Translations under genes and position numbers: made by a program
Assembly (NCBI GenBank): GCA_027596945.1
Contig: JADGJH010000203.1
Location: 1-25,472, forward strand
DNA length: 25,472 nucleotides
Origin: Physocladia obscura
Taxonomy: Eukaryota > Chytridiomycota > Chytridiomycetes > Chytridiales > Chytriomycetaceae
Direction: 5' to 3'
In this document: positions 19,158-25,472 of the stretch, one piece after another
Position numbering within the stretch: the stretch's first letter is position 1
How the letters are laid out: every line of letters begins with the position of its first letter
Notes under the pieces: generated by a model
Told to the model about the DNA's origin: nothing
The model's database searches: none
The model's input: only the letters and a program-made list of their open reading frames with translations

Positions 19158-19463
19158 TTAGAATTTTGTAAACTCGGTAAGTAAACGTGAAAAAACCATG
19201 GCAGCAATTTTCTTGAAAAACAGAGAAAAATCGGCTTACCAACAAAACGGCAGCCATAACCATCAATTTTTTAAAAATGGTTGGATGGCTAATAGAAGAA
19301 GAAAGTTGAATTATGCAGCGTTTTAAATAAAAATTTTAATCTATGCCGTAAAACTTAGTATTTAAAAATTTACTTACACGAGACCTGTTCCAATAAGTGC
19401 TGAGGAGATTGCCAAGAAAAATTGAGCGAAATCAAAAAAAAAAAGACTGGATTGTTTCACCGC
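19158..19463 (-). CDS. Possible small two-helix membrane protein, at least three exons, 5' end unresolved
   Basis: On the minus strand three short segments join with exact phases. Segment 1 runs from about 19463 to 19378 (ends AISSALIGTGLV) and leads into a perfect GTAAGT donor. Segment 2 is 19288-19240 (HPTIFKKLMVMAAVLL) after a TTCTATTAG acceptor and before GTAAGC. Segment 3 is 19211-19158 (KIAAMVFSRLLTEFTKF, stop) after TTTTTCAAG. The joined product has two hydrophobic helices and a short basic loop, like small mitochondrial or ER membrane subunits. A MAPEG-like start was considered but not supported. No ATG is visible in segment 1, so a further 5' exon is needed. The opposite strand also has an open frame here (19397-19702) with less convincing splice context. 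The gene would converge on Spc25, with 97 bp between stops. Confidence 0.4.
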
Positions 19464-19756
19464 CTATGATAAAAGATCTTCATTTAAAAATAAACGGCAT
19501 GCGCAATGCTGGAACAAAGCGATGCGGAATGTGTAATTCTCTTTATCAGCAAATTGCTTTCTTGGCTCTTGATTGGATTTTTTTAATCCGATTACCTACT
19601 GAATTCATAGAGAAAATTGCTCAACATGGGCTACGATATAATTCGAAACAGTCTAATGCAATAGCAAGAATACTGTACCAATCATATGGGAAAAAGAATT
19701 AGACAGAAGCCAAGACAAGCCAAGCCACAAGAAATGGAACGAAAAAAGTCCATCAA

Positions 19757-21704
19757 ATGACCTCTTTTCATTTCTGCAAACGCAGACGGAAAATAGTTAC
19801 AACTGCAGTGATCATCAGCACAATGACAACGTCAGTGTCAGCGTTAATTGCAACGGGAACTGGTATCGCAACAACGACTTCAGTTTTTGGGCTTAGCGTA
19901 CGTCGGCCAATCTTAGAAAGTGACGCCGCTCTATCTTCATTAGTTGGTTTCCATGCCCAGTCGCTGGCCGCAAAGTACAGTCACCTTGGAGTTTCTCTAG
20001 CCGCTTATTCAGTATTGTCTGGCGTCGAAACTACAGGAACTGTTGCCAGAAAACCAAAAACATCAACAACGGCATATCAATCACAAACTCCAACTACATC
20101 ATCTGCATCAAATGGACTGTCAACCTTTACAACTATAACAATACCGCAAACTAGCCATACTATTATTTCATCTACCGCTCGAAAAATACCCAACGACGTT
20201 GCCTCAACTTCTGACGAAACCGCAACATTGACATTGTCAACAACCAAAAACGTTGGCATCATAACAGCATCCTCCAGCGTCGAAATCTCAAACGCGGCAT
20301 GGTCGTCATTTTTCACGCAAATATCAATCGGCACACCTGCCCAGTTATTCAACGTTGCAATCGACACCGGCTCTTCAGCGCTGTGGGTTTTATCGGTTGG
20401 TTGCAATAACTGCGCGGGCGGAAAAGCCCGCTTTAATGCTTCGAAATCTTCTACTTTTACGAACGGAGAGAACGACACGGCACATTATATTTCGGGCAGT
20501 GTGTATGGTGTGAAGGGCAGCGATGTGTTTTCGTGGGCAAACGAAACTCTTACGAAGCAGGCGTTTTTGAGCGTGGAAAGAATTGATGATGGGATTGGTA
20601 TGGTATTGCAGGGAACTGGAGAAGGGATATTGGGGCTGACTTTTCAGGATGGATTGGATTCATGTAAAAATCATGCTTGTTTATTTCTATTTGTCAAATT
20701 CGCTTAAGTAAAACGCACAGCGGCAACTCACGAAACGGCATCATACAGTCTCGCCACGGCCGGACAACTATCAAACTCTATTTTCAGTATCTGGCTGAAT
20801 CAATCATGCAACCCGCACGACGGGAACAATGGCACTCTCGGTGGCAGTCTCGTAATTGGTGGTGCCGATCCAAACCTATACCACGGAAACTTTACATTTC
20901 TGCCGATATCACCACTTCCACTCATTAACAGCACGACCGGAATCATTCTGAGCAAAAGCTACTACTGGAGCCTGCTCCCCGCGCGCGTCACCGTTGGTAA
21001 CAGCGTTGTGATCGCCGCACCAAAGCAGACGGTCGCGATTGTCGACAGTGGGTCTACTTTTCTTGCAATGGACGCGAATTCATTGTCTGTGCTTGTGACG
21101 GCACTCGGGGGTGGAAATATTTCGCGGTTCCGGTATGACCTAGAAAATGGGGTCTATGAAGTTGATTGCGGGTATGCGTATACATTACCAGAAATTGCGT
21201 TCGGTATTGTTGAAGATGAGAATGGAGATGTTGCCTCGTTTGCGTTAAACAATGTGGACTATGTGTTTAATGATGGAGATTCTTGCGCTATCGGTAATTA
21301 ATTTTTTAGTAGCAAGCAAACATTTTGAAATATATTTTCAAAATATTGAATTTTTTTGTTTCAAATTAGGAATCGTGTCGTTGTCGTATGCAAGCGACGA
21401 AACAGCGGTATGGATCCTCGGAGACCTGTTCCTAAAAAAATATTATAGTCTCTATGACCTTGCGAACCGGCAAGTGGGGTTTGCCCTCGCGGCTGACGGC
21501 ATCACAAGCGGAAATGGAATTCCACTAACGAGTGCTCAGCTTTCTGCTGGCCGCGGTCTTGCAACAACATCAATAGCAGCGACAACAGGCACTTTTTATA
21601 ATACTGCAAAATATTCTGGTGCTGCACGGCGGCGGCGGAATTGCTTGTGGGGGGTTTGGGGAGGTTTTATTATTGTACAAACATTATTTTCTGGCATACT
21701 TTAA
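19757..21704 (+). CDS. Pepsin-like aspartic protease (A1 family), membrane-associated, three exons, about 608 aa
   Basis: Exons are 19757-20663, 20709-21293 and 21370-21704. Lengths 907+585+335 give 609 codons with the stop. Introns are 45 and 76 nt (donors GTAAAA and GTAATT). The basic start followed by a hydrophobic stretch (about 11-33) is a signal peptide or anchor. A Ser/Thr-rich prosegment follows, to about 180. Catalytic motifs are IDTGSSALW (Asp203) and VDSGSTFLA (Asp415). CNNC at 216-219 is a short disulfide loop, and [14 protein letters not shown] with RQVGFALA closes the fold. The C-terminus ends in a hydrophobic segment ([13 protein letters not shown]), consistent with a GPI signal or membrane tail as in yapsin-like proteases. 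It would act at the cell surface or in the wall. A second, different protease of the same family lies 2.3 kb downstream on the same strand. Confidence 0.88.
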
Positions 21705-22127
21705 AATACAAAAAGTGGAATATGTGGATGGAAGAAGTAAACGAAAAAAAATTAATGCTAATGGGACTTGTTCTTCCGTATATTTTTATTCTTTATTTTT
21801 ATTTGTACAATTCTTCGATTTTCACATAATTGTCAGAACAGATCATCAAATTTTAATATAATCAGAGTTGCTAGAATTTATGCAAGTAATTTGAACAAAT
21901 TTGCAGACGTTTACCCAGACTTATCCAGATTTCCGCTCAAAAGAAATGATATACTTTGATGGAGAGATTGCTAGTCAGGGAGTGTGCAAATTCTATGTCT
22001 GCCAGCGATGACTGGAAGAGAGGAGTATGGGGAAGTGTTGGTGGGTTTTGGTTCGTTGGGTCAAAAAAATATCCCCAATAGTGAATCGTCAATCAGGTGA
22101 AGAAATTTTTTCATCCAGAGAATTTTT
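21705..22127. other. Intergenic region between protease 1 and the DUF4097-like gene
   Basis: 423 bp between two converging genes. A 28-codon frame (about 21995-22081, beginning MSASDDWKRG) has non-random-looking composition (Trp/Gly rich) but no start context or splice support. T-rich tracts at about 21778-21810 probably belong to 3' UTR. No other feature. Confidence 0.4.
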
Positions 22128-23291
22128 TCACTCAAATAGCAAAATAATAGAGCCAACAGAAGAAGACGCCTTGATTATACCTTCTCCATTTGCATCGCCA
22201 ACCCATCCTGTTCCCCTTCCAGATGGATGAACATCCTTTCCCAAAACCTCGACACTTCCAATCACAACACTTGCACTGTACACGCCCTTAAACCCAAAAA
22301 ATTGTGCATCAACAGACCCAGCACTAACCGAAATTTTAATTTCCACAGCCTCTGTATTTGGTTGCACTGACCCCAATTTCACAGAGCCGGCTCTACTACC
22401 AACAACAAGTTCGCGAAACCCACCAATAATTGCAGCAACAACGTTAATAGAACCTGCAGAAGTATTCAACACAATTGTGTCCCGTGCCTCCAATGTATCC
22501 CAGACCTCAATGCTGCCTGAAGCGGTCAAAACCGAAACTTGTGCCGTGCTGACCGGCGCGTGAAAGTCTACAGATCCGACGTTCACGTTAACAAAAAAAC
22601 GTTGTGATTCAAGAGCAGTTTTTATAGCTACACTGCCGACTTTCAAGTCATGCACTGAGAACGTGTCGCGGACATTCGGACCAGCGTACACGAGACTCGC
22701 CATATTTCCCGTGAAATCAAAATCGGAAATAACGCGCGGCAGGGCAATGTTCAAAAAAACCGTGACGATGGCATGTGTGGTCTCGGAAAGCGTTGTTGTT
22801 TGGACAATCAAATTGTTGTCGAATATTTCTGCAGAGACGTGAGTTGCTTTTGCGGCGAGCTCGTTATCAGAAACTATGGAGTAAGTGACGATTGCAACAT
22901 CGGCCGTTGTGGAGAGTGTGACGGTTGCGTTTATGTGAGCTGGGCCGAGAGACGAATGGAATACGGACGCAAACGCGGCAGCCGGGAACGAAAAGGATCC
23001 ATTGATGGTGTAAGAGGGCACGGAATACAAAGTTGTGAGATGCAGTGGTCGGTTCAGCCGTGCGCCCGCTGCAGTTGAGCGGCAGTGGTGGCTCAGATTC
23101 GTTAACAGATGTGGAAGGAGTGTAAATGCAAGAATCGTGGAGCAGATGAAAACAAGCAATCTGGGCTTCTGGTCGTGGAACCTGCATTTGCGGCGACCTT
23201 CGAAACTGGTTATGCTTTCATTGTTGCTGCTGCTTTCGAGTGAAACAGACGCGATGCTGATGAGTGGCTTTGCTTCAACTGAGGTTTGCAT
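22128..23291 (-). CDS. Type II membrane protein with DUF4097-like adhesin repeat ectodomain, 387 aa
   Basis: A single exon. The open frame extends seven codons upstream only through a GTG, so the start is taken at the ATG at 23291 (MQTSVEAKPLISIASVSLES). The Ser-rich cytoplasmic tail (1-35) and basic segment (RRKCRFHDQKPR) precede one transmembrane helix at about 44-63 (LLVFICSTILAFTLLP). The remaining ~320 residues are beta-rich with recurring short blocks: VGSVAIK, VGSVDF, ASGSIEVW, SAGSINV, RAGSVKLG, SAGSVDA, IGSVEVLG and SVGSIILL. This period of roughly 20-35 residues is the pattern of DUF4097/DUF4098 beta-helix putative adhesins. Positive-inside charge implies an extracellular or lumenal ectodomain. 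The role is unknown; cell-surface structure or adhesion is inferred. It converges on protease 1 and is divergent from protease 2. Confidence 0.75.
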   Translation of the reverse strand: MQTSVEAKPLISIASVSLESSSNNESITSFEGRRKCRFHDQKPRLLVFICSTILAFTLLPHLLTNLSHHCRSTAAGARLNRPLHLTTLYSVPSYTINGSFSFPAAAFASVFHSSLGPAHINATVTLSTTADVAIVTYSIVSDNELAAKATHVSAEIFDNNLIVQTTTLSETTHAIVTVFLNIALPRVISDFDFTGNMASLVYAGPNVRDTFSVHDLKVGSVAIKTALESQRFFVNVNVGSVDFHAPVSTAQVSVLTASGSIEVWDTLEARDTIVLNTSAGSINVVAAIIGGFRELVVGSRAGSVKLGSVQPNTEAVEIKISVSAGSVDAQFFGFKGVYSASVVIGSVEVLGKDVHPSGRGTGWVGDANGEGIIKASSSVGSIILLFE

Positions 23292-23988
23292 TCTGGAATG
23301 TTTTTGACCCACGATTTTCTCACACTATTTTTCACACAATCTTGACGCAATAATTTTGAGACTTCTTGAAAACCAACAATGGATGTATGTCTGTATTCCA
23401 TATGGCAGACTTTGAGCGTTCAGAAATGATTTTCACAAACGCCTTTTTTTTCTCCACCGCGGATTCTGGAAAATTACAAAATAAATCAGTATACTGTCTA
23501 TTTTTTTTTTTTTTTTTGGCGATGAGTGTAAAACAACTTAGACTCTGCAAGCTGACTTGGTAAGCAGTAAATCTAATCTGCGGTGCTGGTGGATGTATTA
23601 AATTCATGTTTTTGATAATGTGTGGCAATAAAATTACTTTGTTTGGATACTTACCCCCTCCAAAAAAAAAAAAAAGTGTATGTTCACTTGACTATCTTTA
23701 CAACTAAAAGCTAAATTCGTTTATGAAACAAAATAATACATCCATCAATGCGAACGAGGCACGCCCACTTATCAATTCTAGTATTTACTAATTGAGGAAA
23801 TAAATTTTTTGGAAAATTCAATTTCAGGTACCTGTTACAGCAGTATTGAATAAGTATTCCTGACATATGCAAATTCATAAAAATATGCTTTGTGTGAAGA
23901 TCAACATTTTACGGCATGTTGGCTGTGGGTTATCAAGAGTCTTTTTAATATTGAAATTATATTGAAGGAAAAATTTTGGACTTCTTCA
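23292..23988. other. Shared upstream region of the DUF4097-like gene and protease 2
   Basis: 697 bp of AT-rich DNA between two divergent start codons. Homopolymer tracts lie at about 23501-23518 (T) and 23662-23675 (A). A 33-codon in-frame extension upstream of the chosen protease 2 start (from 23890) is open but would bury the signal peptide, so it is treated as leader. No gene or clear motif. Confidence 0.45.
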
Positions 23989-25472
23989 ATGAAGCCAAGA
24001 AAAGGAACTGAGGTATTAGTTTTTGTTGGGTTCATCGCAGTTGGCGCCAGCGAGGGGCGGGCGAAAGTGGCAACCCAAAAAGCGTCACAAACTTCCACCG
24101 TCGATTACGCTGCCGACTATTACACGCCCGACGAATACGCTCACACTAACGCTTACCATACACGACCGCCAAGTATAATGTCAACCGACGATTTTCCCGT
24201 TATCACCGACGATCCAACCATATCTACTGATGATTATTTCTCTACCGTCACCACAACAACACGAATAAGCCCAACAACCAATACTACTCAATTTACTCCA
24301 TCAACAACTGAGCCAGTTTATGTACCAACAGCTGCTCCAGTTTCGCCAGCCGCATCAGCGACTTATGCTGCTTCGTCGTCCAATTCTACAACTGGGGGCA
24401 CTTTCAAAATTCCAATTTACGCAAGATACACAAATCAAACTGTTTCATTGGAATTCGTTTCACTGAATGCCGATCCAATCAACGCTACAATCTACCAAAC
24501 AATCTACAAGCGACAAAGCGGATTTTACACCACAATCACGCTGGGCACACCGCAGCAATCTTTTGTAGTTGATGTCGATACTGGTTCAAGTGTGAGTTGA
24601 AACTTTTGCTGCAATGTGCTTTGGCCACCAACAGCAAATGAATTTACAGGTGCTATGGGTGCCATCGATAACTTGCGGCGCCAGCTGTAGCTACACATCC
24701 AAACCATTTACATCGACAAACTCGTCAACGTATTTCCCGTCCTCCGCACCAATCGATCCCAACATGCCATCCACAGTCACTTATGGCACTGGTACTGTTG
24801 CAGGAACTCCCGTGTCAGACTCGTTCTCATGGGGTAGCGTTAAGTTGCACAACGCCTCGTTCCTCCTCGTAAACTACGAAGACTCGGTCATGAGAAGCAT
24901 CATGAACAGGCGTGGAGATGGAATCATCGGTCTCGCATACCAGTCGGGTCTCGACCCATCCGCTCAGCACGATTCCGTATTCCACTACATTGCAATCCGC
25001 GGCCTAATCGCACAACCGTCTTTCTCCATCTGGCTCGACGCCAACGCGACGGCCACCACTACAACCCAGGGCCAAGCCGCCGGCGTCATTATACTCGGCG
25101 GAACCGACACTACCCTGTACAATGGTGAATTTACGCTGTTTGCGCTCACAGGATCGTATTTCTGGACAATTGCAGCGACGGCAGTTTCAGTTGGAAACTC
25201 GTCTGTGTCTGTCTCGCCGAACGTGATGCTTGATTCTGGGTCCATGGGAATTTCGCTTGACAGCGGAACTATTCAGTTGCTGGTGGAGATTTTGTCGGGT
25301 GCTGCAGCGCAGATTGACGCAGGGTCGGGGCTATATATTCTTCCCAGTAGAATCTGTACGAATGGGGATGTGTATCCGCCAATTTCTTTTCAATTTAAAG
25401 GATCTTTCAAGCAATTTTATGTGCTTCCCGCAGAGTATTTGGGGTGGGGTGGGAATGGGGATAGTGTTTGTT
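23989..25472 (+). CDS. Pepsin-like aspartic protease (A1 family), secreted; truncated by the window end
   Basis: The start at 23989 is chosen because it gives a standard signal peptide (MKPRKGTEVLVFVGFIAVGA). Exon 1 is 23989-24591 (201 codons). A 58-nt intron (24592-24649, donor GTGAGT, acceptor TTTACAG) falls in phase 0 directly after DTGSS, and exon 2 runs from 24650 past the end. Residues about 40-165 are an acidic, then Thr/Pro/Ser-rich prosegment ending near a dibasic-like YKRQSGFYTT, a plausible maturation site. Catalytic motifs are VDVDTGSS with Asp197 (joined to VLWVPS) and MLDSGSMGISL with Asp396. FSIWLDANAT and GVIILGGTDTTLYNGEF are family hallmarks. The ~475 residues visible lack the last part of the C-lobe. 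It resembles protease 1 in layout but differs in intron position. Extracellular digestion or wall processing is inferred. Confidence 0.88.

Noticed and set aside
22773..23307. Plus-strand frames opposite the DUF4097-like gene
   Set aside because: They are shadows of the single-exon minus-strand gene, which has a start, a transmembrane helix and repeat structure.
23501..23518. Poly-T tract as a transcription terminator
   Set aside because: Homopolymer tracts are common throughout the AT-rich spacers here and give no strand-specific evidence of termination.
1..25472. CRISPR array, tRNA or rRNA genes, bacterial operons
   Set aside because: No regularly spaced direct repeats, no cloverleaf or rRNA-like conserved blocks noticed by eye, and the genes have spliceosomal introns. 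A tRNAscan/Infernal run would be needed to exclude RNA genes fully.

Overview
This window looks like nuclear DNA of a fungus, probably an early-diverging, chytrid-like one. The clade is my inference from gene content and was not tested. Supporting signs are short spliceosomal introns (about 45-95 nt, GT..AG, phases that close exactly), fungal-type secreted pepsin-like proteases with Ser/Thr-rich linkers, an Spc25 kinetochore subunit, PAN/Apple-like secreted modules, and AT-rich spacers with islands of GC-rich coding DNA. There is no sign of operons or bacterial organisation.

Left part (1-4206). A minus-strand PAN-like, Ser/Thr-rich, probably GPI-anchored surface protein (last exon 938-1401) sits among Cys-rich coding-like scraps at about 1-800 and 1757-2050. 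It is followed by a four-exon minus-strand membrane-anchored alpha/beta hydrolase (2226-4206) whose complete catalytic set appears only after splicing.

Middle (4207-13709). An AT-rich spacer carries one copy of a dispersed repeat (about 5478-5745). A two-exon CBS-domain protein of the SNF4/SDS23 type (minus, 6328-7481) is head-to-head with a cysteamine/cysteine dioxygenase-like protein that has an unusual C-terminal extension (plus, 7963-9201). Their shared upstream region holds three TGA(C/G)TCA sites. Next come an RNF216/TRIAD3-type RBR ubiquitin ligase with a CUE-like segment (plus, 9770 to about 11.9 kb), two unassigned coding-like exons (about 12062-12553) and a three-finger C2H2 protein (12843-13709).

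Repeat island (13710-18120). This AT-rich stretch holds a foldback structure with about 420-bp arms (14440-14860 and 15000-15420). It also holds a second copy of the dispersed repeat (about 15434-15690), a Tc1/mariner-type (DDE_3) transposase pseudogene broken in all three frames with each catalytic acid replaced (about 15716-16735), and a minus-strand orphan ORF (16791-17351).

Right part (18190-25472). A three-exon Spc25 gene (18190-19060) converges on a possible small minus-strand membrane protein (19158-19463). Two pepsin-like aspartic proteases (19757-21704, and 23989 running off the window) flank a minus-strand type II membrane protein with a DUF4097-like repeat ectodomain (22128-23291). 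Together these three form a small secreted/cell-surface neighbourhood. The most unusual items are the dead transposase beside the foldback, the dioxygenase extension, the bZIP-type sites in the shared promoter, and the small spliced membrane gene.
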